Shown one piece after another: positions 1 to 10,336 of a stretch of 32,126 bases of DNA (positions are counted from its first letter, which is position 1; the number at the start of each line of letters is the position of its first letter). Made by a program: the position numbers and the translations under genes. A model generated the notes under the pieces. That model had not been told where the DNA came from. It made no database searches and saw only the letters and a list, made by a program, of their open reading frames with translations. This DNA is from Nemertoderma westbladi (Eukaryota > Xenacoelomorpha > Nemertodermatida > Nemertodermatidae): NCBI GenBank assembly GCA_032718475.1, contig JAUCBJ010002676.1, forward strand, positions 1 through 32,126, in the 5' to 3' direction.

Positions 1-1327
1 CGAGCTGGAGTTCGCGTTTCTTCTGTTCGCGTTCGAGCTGGAGTTCGCGTTCCTTGCGTTCGCGTTCGAGCTGGAGTTCGCGTTCTTTCTGCTCGCGTTC
101 AAGTTCGAGTTCGCGTTCCTTGCGTTTGCGTTCAAGTTGAAGTTCACGTTCCTTCTGCTCGCGTTCCGCTCGCTCACGCTTACCTTTTTCTTCCAATTTG
201 CGCAACTTCGCGTCTAACTTACGTGTTCGCTCCCTTTCCCGCTCGGCTTCCTTCCGCGCTTCCGATGCACGCAAAACTTCCGCCTGCTGTTCGTCCAGTC
301 GGCGTCTTCTCTCCTCCGCCGAGTTGTGAGAAACAAGAGATCTAGCACATATAACTTTCCCTCGCGCGTGACTAACCTGGGAATCGCCACTGTCTCTGGA
401 TGCGTCGTCGGGTGGAGTCAACGTCCTCTGTTGGATGTTCTCCGTCGTCGGTAGCACCTGACCCGGTACCACCACTCCATTCTGCATCAGCCAGCTAGTA
501 ACTTCCCTCTGATACCTGCGCTCCTCCTTGTCTTGGATCTCTTCTCGCTCCACTAACTCTCTCAACTCTGCGTCACTCACTTGAGTCGCCTGCGCTTGTG
601 ATGCCCATAGCAACCAGTTCTCCGTCCTAACTCGTCGGAATCGCTCCGATAACTCGCGGTGCTCCAACAAGGCTGCTAAAACCCTGTCGTAAATCCTCGT
701 CGCCACGTCGCTCGACTGAGACTCTACTGCCTTCTTCGCTAGGACTGCAAGCTCCTCCGTCTGCTTGAATAACGTTGAGTTATATCCTCTTCTAATCTCT
801 ACTAACTCTACCCTCCCGATGTTCGCTGAGTCAGCTAACATCTTCCTTACCTTGTCCGTCGTCCGAGTTATATGTCCGGCATGCGCGCGAAGTTTCTTCT
901 TTATCGCAATGTCTAGTTCTCTCTCGCTTACCTGACTCACACTCGGTGGACTTGAAGGATTATTTCGGGAACTACGGGTACTCCTTACAGCCGTTGGGAC
1001 CACGGCACTTACCATACCCACAGGTCTGGAAACCGGGCTCCGGGCTCTCGCTTCTGCTACACTACCCTCCCTATCACTCACCTCTGTCCGGGCTGCCGTA
1101 CAGTCCTTCCTATCAGTAGCGGTAAGGGATCCTAATACTATTACTTGAGGTTGTTGTTCTTCCTCACTAGTCACTGTCTCGTCCTCCTGTTCACTTACGT
1201 CAGCGTCGCTCGCTGCGTCGTCATAGTCGGCATTGTCATCAACAGTAATGTTTACGCTATCGTCAGTCGGCGGTCCAGCCGCCGTCTCATAGCTGTCCTC
1301 TAGTGCCTCTTTGTCTGAGACACTCAT
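1..1327 (-). CDS. Unrecognised acidic coiled-coil protein, N-terminal part (runs off left edge)
   Basis: Read from the ATG at 1327 down to position 2, this frame has 442 codons with no stop. An in-frame TAG lies two codons before the ATG (1331-1333) and A is at -3, so this start is likely. Residues 1-75 are very acidic (D/E-rich). About 80-150 are Ser/Arg/Pro-rich and look disordered. About 150-300 are charged and probably helical, with Trp residues near 235. From about 350 the protein becomes extremely Arg/Glu/Lys/Gln-rich and ends in five 11-residue repeats (genomic 166-2). No catalytic motif, signal peptide or membrane segment is visible. The layout (acidic head, helical body, long charged coil) could fit a Gag-like protein of an LTR element or a host cytoskeletal/scaffold protein. 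I do not recognise the family. The long open frame in a mixed-composition stretch argues strongly that it is coding. Confidence 0.72.
   Translation of the reverse strand, partial: MSVSDKEALEDSYETAAGPPTDDSVNITVDDNADYDDAASDADVSEQEDETVTSEEEQQPQVIVLGSLTATDRKDCTAARTEVSDREGSVAEARARSPVSRPVGMVSAVVPTAVRSTRSSRNNPSSPPSVSQVSERELDIAIKKKLRAHAGHITRTTDKVRKMLADSANIGRVELVEIRRGYNSTLFKQTEELAVLAKKAVESQSSDVATRIYDRVLAALLEHRELSERFRRVRTENWLLWASQAQATQVSDAELRELVEREEIQDKEERRYQREVTSWLMQNGVVVPGQVLPTTENIQQRTLTPPDDASRDSGDSQVSHARGKVICARSLVSHNSAEERRRRLDEQQAEVLRASEARKEAERERERTRKLDAKLRKLEEKGKRERAEREQKERELQLERKRKERELELEREQKERELQLERERKERELQLEREQKKRELQL
2..166 (-). repeat. 33-bp coding repeats: 11-residue (hendecad) coiled-coil repeat, 5 units
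   Basis: Five consecutive 33-bp units (166-134, 133-101, 100-68, 67-35, 34-2) each encode a variant of EREQKERELQL. Third bases vary, as do positions 3-4, 6 and 10 of the unit (Q/R, K/R, E/K). The array touches the window edge and probably continues. Eleven-residue spacing of L-x-L with dense E/R pairs is typical of hendecad coiled coils or single alpha-helices. Confidence 0.8.
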
Positions 1328-4180
1328 AGTCTAAATAATGTTTGCCTTCCGGCAAAATATCTCGCAAAGGTTCGAGATATAATTATAATTTAACCGAAAT
1401 ACGGTCAAATTATTTGTCTAATATCAGTTGGTCCAAAATGTCAAAATAAATTCGCAATGCAATATTGTGAATTTAATGGGGTATATAGTTATAGCAAATA
1501 CTAACACAATATTTAAACAAAAATATTATTATATAGCTACTATATAGCATTAAATACCGGTATAGCACAAAATAACTTTGAATCTAATACAAAATATTCA
1601 AAATATACTTGCCGCCCGAATATTTCTAATTTTATATATATATAGCTCTAATTAACGTAATTTTAATTTCAAATATTATATGTATCCACTAGCGCGTGGC
1701 TACATCTTCGGGTTGCGACTCTCTCTAACTCTCTCTCTAACTTGAGCGATTCAAAACCATGGCCGGCTAAACCTAAATATCCTAACTAATAAATTGAGTT
1801 CAGCTTCGCAGTTAAACAACCGATAATTTTTTACTGCTTCCACAAACACTATGGTGCCAACAGAACAACTAACCTTGTTTGCTGTGAGATTCCACGTCCG
1901 CGTCCAAAGATTCAGGCCCTTCGCTGATTGCAAACCGAACCCGCAGACCCACACGAACCCCAAACTCAGAAGTTCCGTCTTGCCATGTATCTCCAGATGG
2001 TATAAAATAACTAAGCGGTTACCTAACATACCGGTACAAAACTCTAGAATTTTACAAAATAATTTTGACCGAAACTGAATTCTCGCAAACCTAGCTAATA
2101 ATTTTCAAAAAACTTACTAATTACAATTCGCCCTAAGGCCTAAGGAACTGCTGTATTCGCAATTAGTAAAAATGCACTACCGTACATCCACTGTATGCAG
2201 CACAGTAAGTAAAACAGTACACCAACCTAACAGCCTAATGATACTGTATGTGTGGTACGGCAAAACAAATGTCCCTTCTACCGTACGCAGTAACAGCAAT
2301 CAGCCTAATGTACTACTGTACTATTGTACGCAGCCAGTGAATACAGTAATCTAAACTAACAGCCTAAGAATACACTCAATGTTCTACCGTACGCTAGCCT
2401 ATAGCCTACAGCAGACGATCACGTGCTCTAACTTATTACTTAATACTGTGATACAACTAACAGCCTAAGAATACACTATTGACTGCTGCAAGTAACAGCC
2501 AATAATGCGCGTACTACTGATAAACAACCGCGACCTCTATACTAACAGCAGAACTGTTGAACAGACCAATACCCGTTAATATCCTTCTGTCAACCTAATG
2601 AGCTCTTGCCTAACCAATAAGACACAAAGAATGCTCTACTGTTAAGTAAAGGGGATCAGGAGCGTGATATTACTAAATTGTAAAGGTGGCTAAATACAAA
2701 ACCGCTACTTACCGTTGGATGGCGCTAATCTGCCGTCCGCTAATATATTTTACTAATTTTACACAACTCCTGCAAAATCGCTTGTTCCTTTCTCTACCGA
2801 TCGCTCGATAGAGAGCTAACTGTTCGAATCTATGAGCCACGCGGGAATAACCAAAACAATAAACCCGAGTCGGCTCCCTAAGCTTACTTAAGACGAGTGC
2901 GAGAGGCTTTGCACTCAGAGTATTCTTACGCCTAATTCTATCACTATTAAAGCACGCTATTGCCTACGTCTTTTCTAATCGCGAATACTGGAGGTTCCCT
3001 AACGTAATGTGTGAATGCGAGAATATTTAAAATAATCAAAATGATACAGTAATTGTTTCTACGTGGATAGTACCACTCTGGGTCGAAACTTGCCTGCGGC
3101 TGGCTTTAGGCCAGCAAATTACTAGCGTATCGTGCGTACCGAATAGTGCGATCTAGCTGATTGCCCGCTAATGCAAATAACCGCTCAGCGTGAATAGTTT
3201 ACAGTACTCTAATTATTACCTTAGCTACTCTCCGCTATGCTGCGTACTAATTCTTAATTTTTACTAATCAATTACAGTCACAAATATTTAACAGCGTACT
3301 AATTACTAAGAGTTCCAGAATACGTAATTCTAATTTATTACGCAACAGGTTTCGCTAGTAATAGCCTAAATTGCCGTATTACTTTGACCTAATCAGTAAC
3401 TAATTATTGTAACTAAGAAATAGAAATCAATCAAAAGAAAAGGGCGCCTACCTAAACATTCATAATCATAGGCACACTTCAATAACACACCAATCAGCGT
3501 CAGCAATCACAGTTCGCAATTATGCAGTTAACTACTGTATAGCCCACAATTATGCGATTCACTACTCGTACTCTACACTCAACGTTTTAATACGCGCAGG
3601 CCTCTCCCGGATACATCTAGGATTCCTAACTAACCCGATTCCTGCCCCCCTAATACTAAATAGAGACAAAACCTGGATCATCAGCCCCCTAGTTACTGTA
3701 TCGGCGAATGGTCTGCGTGTTACAGTGCAAGATACCCGCCCGCAACGGTGACCCTAGCCAGCGTTGCCCGCTTTGAATCCTCCGCTCTCTCCTAGTCGCT
3801 CAACCCCCCGATGTGCCCACCGCCCACTGGCACCTTAGCCCTCCATTATGCTAATAGCTACCGTAGCGGCGCATGCAAATCACAAAGTCTGACAGTCTCA
3901 GAAATCCCTTAGGATTATTGCGCAGAAAGGAATCACATAGAACCATTAATCAAAAGGTAGAAATCATAGTTCAGTTGTAATTAGCAGTAATCGAAGGAAT
4001 TAATTGAGAAACACAATCAAAAGTAATCGCACTAGCAAATCATTCCAAGAAATTAATCAAAATTAGCAAATTGCAGAAAATACGCTAAAATATCCGTCAA
4101 AAATTGAATAGAGACAGCTCAGCAAGTACAAAGGTGATAGCAGATCATGTGAGGTGTCAGTAAGGCTCTACCGGCACACC
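1328..4180. other. Non-coding AT-rich stretch upstream of the left-edge gene
   Basis: No frame longer than about 90 codons and no recognisable protein or RNA gene is seen. It holds a CT-rich patch (1721-1743), degenerate repeats around 2160-2480, and a GC-richer patch at 3590-3880. On the minus strand it lies between a promoter-like cluster (4184-4242) and the ATG at 1327, so it may be 5' UTR, intron or LTR-element leader. I could not identify splice sites with confidence. Confidence 0.5.
2354..2477 (+). repeat. Degenerate ~100-bp direct repeat
   Basis: An identical 23-bp word containing CTAACAGCCTAAGAATACAC occurs at 2354-2376 and 2455-2477 (101 bp apart). Shorter relatives (CAGCCTAATG) lie at about 2229-2240 and 2300-2312. 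This suggests an old, diverged tandem repeat across roughly 2170-2490. Confidence 0.55.
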
Positions 4181-4183
4181 GCC

Positions 4184-4242
4184 AATTTATAGGTGATCCG
4201 GATGGGTGATGCAATAGGGTGACTCAATCGCTCTCCTATTGG
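4184..4242 (-). promoter_or_regulatory. Candidate Pol II promoter (CCAAT / AP-1 / TATA) pointing left
   Basis: On the minus strand, CCAAT (4242-4238), a perfect AP-1 palindrome-type site TGAGTCA (4226-4220) and CTATAAATT (4192-4184) occur in that order. CCAAT sits about 46 bp before the TATA element, and a start site would fall near 4160. It points at the left-edge coding frame 2.8 kb downstream. The arrangement is typical of either a compact host promoter or an LTR U3 region. No transcript evidence is available. Confidence 0.35.
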
Positions 4243-4618
4243 CTCTCCAGTCCGTGCTAGCATTAGACCAACCTGGAAACAGTTAGTCCAATAAGGAGGC
4301 CGGATTGTAGCCCTATCGCTTGCCCAAACCTCGAATTATTACCATATATGGTAATGGTTCACGTCCCTGGCTGCTGAATGGCCAGGACAGCGTCCCTATA
4401 TGCTAGCCCTATCGATGCTAATATCAGCAAGCACAAAATCCAGGGTCCGAATAAACTTGCTACCCTGGAACTATCTACATATATCCTAATACAAAATTAC
4501 GTAGGTAGGGCTACATACTATACAAAATGGATGGATTCAAATATATGGGTGTTTCGATTTCCCTATCTAAATATCATTGCGTTATTATGCCTTATCTAAA
4601 ATATCATGCTGCACAATG

Positions 4619-4697
4619 GACTAATATTACGTACAGTATAACGGACTAATATTGCATACTGCATAACGGAATAATATTGCATACTGCATAATGACTA
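4619..4697 (-). repeat. ~25-bp tandem repeat, three units, at the truncated LINE end
   Basis: Three units around CTAATATTGCATACTGCATA (about 4619, 4645 and 4670), each ending TAACGG or TAATGA, are nearly identical. They directly adjoin the point where the minus-strand LINE reverse transcriptase stops being recognisable (about 4735), so they may mark the element's junction. Confidence 0.65.
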
Positions 4698-4734
4698 ATA
4701 ATGTGGATACAGCGCCATATACCGTAACATCACC

Positions 4735-5346
4735 CTTTGTGGCCGTCCTCATTGCGTAATCCAGCACAATTACAAATAGTAATGGTGCTAATGTGTCACC
4801 TTGCAGTACGCCAGCCAGGATTGAGAAAAACTCAGTTTCACCATCTGGTGAGAGTACCTGCGCTTCTGTGTCACAATATAACAATCCAATGCCAGCAACA
4901 ATTACTTCTGGTATTCTATAAGCTCTTAGGATTTCAAGCATTTTACCTCTATGGATGGAGTCGAATGCCTTCTTGAAGTCCACAAAAGTCATGACTGCGG
5001 GGAGATTCTTTCACTTAATTCCTTCAATCAGTCTCCGAAGTGCAAGTATCTGAGCTATTGTTGATCTACTTGGTCGAAATCCGTTTTGGCTCTTACGCAG
5101 TAGTTTCTCTATGTGAGGCCTAATCCTATATAGAATCATTTTATTGTATATTTTGGCAGCTACCACAAGCAGACAGATCCCACGATAGTTTGTTGGTATG
5201 CCGAGGTCTCCTTTCTTGGGGAGAGGCTTTAGTTGACCTTTAGTCCAAATTGGTGGTGGCTTTTCCCCTTTTTAACATCCGGTTGCAAACATTCAATAAT
5301 GGTCTATTTAGCACTCCGTTTTCCATACCTCCGCTGGGATTTCATC
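4735..5346 (-). pseudogene. LINE reverse transcriptase fragment (fingers/palm)
   Basis: Minus-strand translation of about 5250-5020 gives a block with PKKGDLGIPTNYRGICLL and NGFRPSRSTIAQI, typical of LINE RT fingers. A second frame (4992-4735) continues with the motif A region FVDFKKAFDSIHRG and the motif B region AGVLQGDTLAPLLF, followed by VLDYAMR. At least one frameshift separates the two blocks near 5000, and another lies near 5270. The catalytic YADD motif that should follow is absent because the similarity stops near 4735. It is a relic with no active enzyme. Confidence 0.85.
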
Positions 5347-5403
5347 TAATCCACTCGCTTTATTATTGGACATGCTTTTAATGCTTCTTTGGAGTTCGGC
5401 AAG

Positions 5404-6939
5404 CTATAGGTATGTCTTGTCATATATTTTCCTTGTAGGGCTGACCTCGATGTTTGGTGGCTGCCCAAGCAAGTTGCTGAAGTGATTTTTCCACTTCCCA
5501 ACACGTTCTTCAGGACTACCGGCTTTGAGGCGCCCCTTTGCACAACTTTTCCGACCAGATACCTCATTTACAGTTTGCCAGGTAAGTCTTGATTGTTGCT
5601 GTATGTGAGCTGTTGTAATTGCTTCAGTTTTATCCTGTATGTACTTTTCCTGGCTGATGTTGTAGGCCAATTTAAGATCGTCCTTCGCTTTCTCAACCTT
5701 GTTAATGTTTTCGGTTGTTGGTTGTTCGGTTTTAACTTTGTAGGCTATCTTAAGATCTTCTCTCTTACAAGTAACCTCAGAGTTTTGCCATGGCACATAC
5801 TGTTTTCGTTTAGGTTTCTGGGGGATATGCCTCTTAGCTGATTCCTTGTGGGCTGTTATTATATTCTGGTATATTGAATCGGTGGATTGGTCTTCATCCA
5901 TTGACTGAAGTGCTTCAAAGCGGTTTTGAACTTCTACTGTATAAGCATCCTTTACAGCATTGTCAGTTCTGAGTTTCTCCCAGTCATAGTTGATATGCTT
6001 GCTTGTCCTGGGTTTGCTGGCTCTCAAACTGAGTCTGATCTCTGCAGTCACAATTCTGTGGTCCGAACCAATTAGGTTGAACGAGCTGTATGCCTCGCAG
6101 TTGATCATGCTATTTCTCCACTTTTTGTTTATAAGGATGTAATCCAGTTGTCCTTTGGTTCCATTAGGGTATTGAAAGGTCCATAGCTTCCCCTTACTCT
6201 TTTCGAATATGTTGTTTGTTGGTATCAATTCACATTCTTCCATTAGGTCTAAGAGTAAGTACCCATTTCTGTTAGAACTGGTGTTATAGGTGTAACCCTT
6301 GATGTCTTCTGGGCCAATTTGCGCATTCAGGTCACCAGCAATGACTTTAACATTGTGTTTCGGGATGTCCTTAATAAGTCCAGTCAGTTCTTCATAAAAC
6401 TTGACTGCTTGTTCTGGCTCTGATGCATTGGTTGGACTGTAGCAACATATAACTGTTGTCTTGGGATTCCCATCAAATGTTGCGATCATAACCCTGGAAT
6501 TTATAGATTCGATGTTGTTTAGGGTCTTAAGTGCAAATGGGCTTAGCAGAATTCCTACTCCACCAATTGATGCATTGGCCGAGTTTCTTACTGCTGAGCT
6601 TGTTACTAACGTCCATCCATTTCCAATGTCATTGTACTTCATGGCAGTGTCTTCATGACAAATCCGATGTTCTTGGATGCAGATGATGTCGATGTTATAT
6701 TCCATTGCCAGAGCGACCATGTCACCCTGTTTGCTCTGTGCTTTCAGCGTGCGTGCGTTCATTGTAGCAATCTTTAGTGTCTTTTTACATTTCAACAGGT
6801 TGGTTCTTCTTTCTTCTCTGTCTTCTGTTCCAGTAGCCAATTTATCGACCCCAGCCTGGTGTACCACTGAGGGACGCGGTCCTTGTTGACCCGGGCGACG
6901 ACCGAGCCGGTATTTCTCCTGGAGGGTTCTCATACTCAT
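5404..6939 (-). pseudogene. LINE APE-like endonuclease domain and linker (511 residues, out of frame with RT)
   Basis: An ATG at 6939 opens 511 codons to a stop at 5404. An exonuclease-endonuclease-phosphatase domain spans about residues 55-305. Its landmarks are LKIATMNARTL, the metal-binding Glu in IICIQEHRI, CCYSPTNAS, the catalytic AGDLNAQIG, QLDYILI and the terminal SDHRIV. This endonuclease nicks target DNA to prime reverse transcription. The remaining ~200 residues are a basic linker ahead of the RT, reaching a SGRKS motif. The frame ends where the RT should begin, so the former single ORF2-like polyprotein is broken. A second start-proximal frame (7078-6842) overlaps it and is probably leader sequence. 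Confidence 0.85.
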
Positions 6940-7292
6940 ATCTTTCAGTTGCGGGGGTAAACCGCTTGTGGTCGCAACTCCTACAAGCGTCTTCGCAGTA
7001 GGTCGCCGTTGGTTGATTACCTTCAGCCGACCTTGTCAGCATGTCTAGCCGTTGGTTGATTACCTTCCGCCTATCCATGGCCTACAGCCCTGCTGCCGAC
7101 TGTAGGGGTCCATTTGTTACACCCTGAACCAAGTGTGCCTCCTGGGTTAGGTTACCTAACACTGGTAGAGGAGCATCCAGTATAGACAGGGCGGGGCTTG
7201 TATCATCTCTAATGCAGATGCGTATCAAGCCTTTGCCTTCAATGGTGCCCTAGGCGCTATAGCCCTCAGTGACTTATTTAGTTGACGGGGCT

Positions 7293-7905
7293 GAACCAAC
7301 CCACTCTTGATCAACTAAATAATGAATAGGCTATGCTTATCGGGCCTGCCCTACTGGGCTGACAGCTACAGGTAGTACCACATTACTGCCATAGTGGTAG
7401 CAGGATCTGGGGACCTGACCTGACCTAATTGGTATTCATAAACTTTCATAATTGATTGGATCAGTTTATAAGTTTTGACTTCCTTTCTGTTTATAAAGGC
7501 GAAATTGATGCGGTTGAAGGAAAGTGAATCTAACCATCAATATAATAAACAAACAGCGTAACGAGTGCAAAGATTTTCGGTACCGACTACGGACGTCGAT
7601 GTCGACTAAATCACTAAATTATCACGCGCGGCGCCAATATGTCTTGATCTCATTAGACACCGACATAAAACAATGTAAATTTAAAATATCACTGAGTAGA
7701 AAATTCAAATTCAAATTAATTAATGAACTGAAATAAGATGAAGCCTTTCCGATAATTTTTTTATTATATATATTTTTTTTATTTAACGTCATTTTTAACG
7801 AACCAACCCACTCTTGATCAACTAAATAATGAATAGGCTATGCTTATCGGGCCTGCCCTACTGGGCTGACAGCTACAGGTAGTACCACATTACTGCCATA
7901 GTGGT
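7293..7905. repeat. 106-bp direct repeat of LINE leader, 507 bp apart
   Basis: Positions 7293-7398 and 7800-7905 read identically by eye over 106 bp, starting GAACCAACCCACTCTTGATC and ending CTGCCATAGTGGT. The first copy is continuous with the LINE leader. The second is followed by different sequence with repeated GACCCGTC words (7921-7965). The 400 bp in between (7399-7799) is unrelated and AT-rich with no recognised gene. It could be a nested insertion, or the outcome of a duplication. Confidence 0.85.
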
Positions 7906-8014
7906 TGCTGACCTGACTAAGATCCCGTCTTACCCGTCTAGACAAGACCCGTCAAGACCCGTCTATTGTAAAGGTATCCAATTATCATTTAAAGAATATA
8001 TCGAGGATAAGAAG

Positions 8015-8615
8015 ATATTTAAATAGGGAGGAAACTGTGAAGCTGATGACGTCATTAATACTATCGAGAATGGACTACTGTAACTCTCTATTAGTTGGTA
8101 TTCCGGATTATCTACAACAAAGATTTCAAATTTGATTAATCATTGCGCACGTGTTGTAAATTGTGTTAATAGGCGTTCTCATGTGACACCTCTACTCAAA
8201 GACCTTCATTGGTTGCCAACATCTTTCAGAATCAGGTATAAGATTGCATTAATAACTTGGAAGTGTTTAAATGGAGTTGCTCCTGATTACTTGGCTGAAT
8301 TAATTCAAATTAACTCCAAAGTGACACGATCGCAGTATAACTCAACTTTGGTAGTACCATCAACCAACTATAAAACATTTGGCGATAGATCTTTTTCGGC
8401 GGCTGCATCGAGAATCTTTAATGACCTACCATTGGAAATCAGGATAGCGAGCAGTCTAGCTTCTTTCAAAACTATGCTCAAGTCACATTATTTTCTTAAG
8501 GCTTTTCCGAACTAATATTATGTAACGTACGTGTAAATGCGCATTAGACCTATTTATTTATAGATAGTGCGCTATATAAATTTGGTGTTATTATTATTAT
8601 TATTATTATTAACAT
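8015..8615 (+). mobile_element. L2/CR1-like LINE, 5'-truncated 3' end with (TTA)n tail
   Basis: The fragment starts within the C-terminal region of the RT (LILSRMDYCNSLLVGIPDYL, 8031-8130) and shifts frame near 8130. It continues as ARVVNCVNRR...LLKDLHWLP...GDRSFSAAASRIFNDLPLEIR to a stop at 8513-8515. These are the conserved post-RT motifs of CR1/L2-type LINEs. The 3' UTR ends with GTGCGCTATATAAATTTGG and a TTA microsatellite (8588-8612), the classic L2 3' terminus. It is a typical dead-on-arrival copy. Confidence 0.88.
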
Positions 8616-9094
8616 TATTGTACTCCTCAACTCCTGATGCTGCCTTACTCAATGTTAAATAAATTAGTGTTCTCGAATATTTATTACGTAATTAGAGAGC
8701 CGCTTAACTTCGTACATAAAGTAATATTGGATATTGAATTATGTTTTGATTTACACCTTTTTGGTGTACACCGTGCACACAACGCTAAACAGTTACAATA
8801 ACTTTTGAGGTGTGATTAGATTTTGCACTAATTACAGTACTTGCAAACCTTTTATACTTCGATGCTCTTTCAACCATTGTGATTAAATTTAAGAAGTTCC
8901 AATTCAAAATAACAATTTAAGAATAAAATTTATAATGTTTAATGACAAATAATTAAGTTAATATTCAAAGGTCGAGTAATCGAATCGAAGTCGAATCGAA
9001 TGTTTTACCTGAATTGAATCGAAATCGAATCAAAAAATATATGGGAAATCTAAGTCGAAAAATTGTTTTTGATTCTATTCAATGCCAGTCCCTG
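8616..9094. other. Non-coding spacer with TCGAA-rich patch
   Basis: No coding frame or RNA gene is seen. A short patch at 8974-9060 is built from repeated ATCGAATCGAA words, a decayed simple repeat. Confidence 0.5.
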
Positions 9095-9746
9095 CCGGGT
9101 ACCAACTTTTAGATAAAATTAGCCACGCGTTGCTTTTCTATAAGAAAATTCCCGAAATTATTGAATACAATTGTCGCGAAATTAAGTATTCATTTCTTAT
9201 CAGGTAGGCCTAGGCCTATCATTTGTTGTGTACTGCTGTACTGTATAACAAACTATGTATGTAGGGAAGCCTACCGGGTACCGTACCTGTCACATACTGT
9301 ATATAGTAATAGCGGGTTAGCTAATAGAAATATGGAATAGCTTCGTCTGGGACTGATTGCTGAGGATATGAATTAGGAAGTTATCCCGTTACCGTACGTA
9401 CTGTACATGACGTACAGTATGGTAACACACGTCGGTACAACATAGGTACCGGATCCGCTACCTACCTGCCAGCCTGCCTAATGCTGTAATGCTGCACTGG
9501 AATATAAAGAGCTGGTTCCCGGTTAGGTACCTACCCTGACAGGTACCGGTAGGGATCTCTGTCCCGGTGCTAACCACACTTAACTTAGGCCTACTACTGT
9601 GTTAATTTATTGGTTGGCGGCTTAGGCTAGGCCTAATGTGAAAATAAATTAATATTTAATTTCGCGACAATTTTATTCAATAATTTCGGGAATTTTCTTA
9701 TAGAAAAGCAACGCGTGGCTCATTTTATCTAAAAGTTGGTACCCGG
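9095..9746. mobile_element. Non-autonomous DNA element with ~100-bp terminal inverted repeats
   Basis: The left arm (9095 to about 9195, beginning CCGGGTACCAACTTTTAGAT) is the reverse complement of the right arm (about 9645-9746) with only a few mismatches over 100 bp. The ~450-bp interior has no coding frame. TG flanks both ends (9093-9094 and 9747-9748), but a 2-bp match is weak evidence for a target duplication. Long inverted ends around a gene-less interior fit a MITE or foldback element. Confidence 0.8.
9388..9426. repeat. Imperfect palindrome inside the inverted-repeat element
   Basis: GTTACC...TACTGTAC pairs with GTACAGTATGGTAAC across a short ATGAC loop, with a 4-base bulge. It is rich in GTAC words, as is the rest of the element interior. 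Confidence 0.6.
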
Positions 9747-9771
9747 TGTTATTTTTTTGTGCTCTTTCTAT

Positions 9772-9850
9772 TTTCGACTGTGTTCGATTGTGTTCGGCAG
9801 TTTTTGGAGTGTGTTCGGCTGTGTTCTACTGTGTTCGCTTGTGTTCTGTA
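9772..9850 (+). repeat. Short-period TGTGTTCG repeat
   Basis: Repeated TGTGTTCG/TGTGTTCT words about 10-12 bp apart (for example CTGTGTTCGATTGTGTTCGG) form a small irregular array just outside the inverted-repeat element. Confidence 0.6.
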
Positions 9851-9977
9851 AAAAGATATATCCCAAATACTTAAATTGGTAATAAAATAATGTGGTCCGT
9901 TGTCAATTAAGGGGAAGGAGCAGGTTACCGTGCTGAGTATGATTTACCAAAAACAATAAAATACTTTATCCATTAAA

Positions 9978-10008
9978 CCCATTGCCATTGCCATTGCCAT
10001 TGCCATTA
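9978..10008 (+). repeat. (CCATTG)n microsatellite
   Basis: About five tandem copies of CCATTG. Confidence 0.85.
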
Positions 10009-10077
10009 ACGTCGTGAATACTTACAGAGATTGGTATAGGGCCTACTTACTTATACAGTATATCGCTCATTGAGACA

Positions 10078-10097
10078 GGGGGGGGGGGGGGGGGGGG
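10078..10097 (+). repeat. 20-base G run
   Basis: Uninterrupted guanines. It can form a G-quadruplex, and its length is unreliable in sequencing. Confidence 0.9.
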
Positions 10098-10336
10098 ACT
10101 GGACTGGACGCAAAACCCGCCTTGGCGAATTAATATCCCGCCTCAATGTTAAATTCTCAATTTAGGGAAATGACCAGGTTGCAGTGATACGTTATTTTAA
10201 CCAAAACAATAAACCAAACACAATAGAACAGCTTACAGTTATATTTTTGAGAGTAATAAATCAGCTATTATTTGCGTACAATTTTCCCTGGAGAGGGATG
10301 AATTTGTATTGCGTCCAGTTTCCCTATCTGCGCTCA

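Larger units (their letters stand above)
4735..7430 (-). mobile_element. Non-LTR retrotransposon (APE-type LINE), decayed, 3'-truncated
   Basis: On the minus strand, from right to left, the order is a GC-rich leader (7430-6940), an APE endonuclease frame (6939-5404), and reverse-transcriptase pieces in shifted frames (about 5346-4735). That order is standard for LINEs. The RT is cut just after motif C's approach (...LDYAMR), so the YADD box and the whole 3' part are missing. Loss of the 3' end is unusual, because LINE copies are normally 5'-truncated. It is related to the second LINE at 10337-11380. I do not assign a clade. Confidence 0.85.

Noticed and set aside
1751-2354. Small frames of 60-92 codons on both strands
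   Set aside because: Overlapping frames with no motif, and composition like the surrounding non-coding DNA.
2791-2840. tRNA-like sequence with GTTCGAATC (B-box resemblance)
   Set aside because: The flanking bases do not pair into a T-arm, and no A box or anticodon arm could be placed.
3810-3832. Minus-strand GGTGCCAGTGGGCGG as a tRNA primer-binding site for an LTR element driving the left-edge frame
   Set aside because: It resembles some LTR primer sites, but the preceding bases do not end in CA and no second LTR copy is visible.
7524-7736. 70-codon plus-strand frame between the LINE-leader repeats
   Set aside because: Short, AT-rich, no recognisable motif; best read as non-coding sequence.
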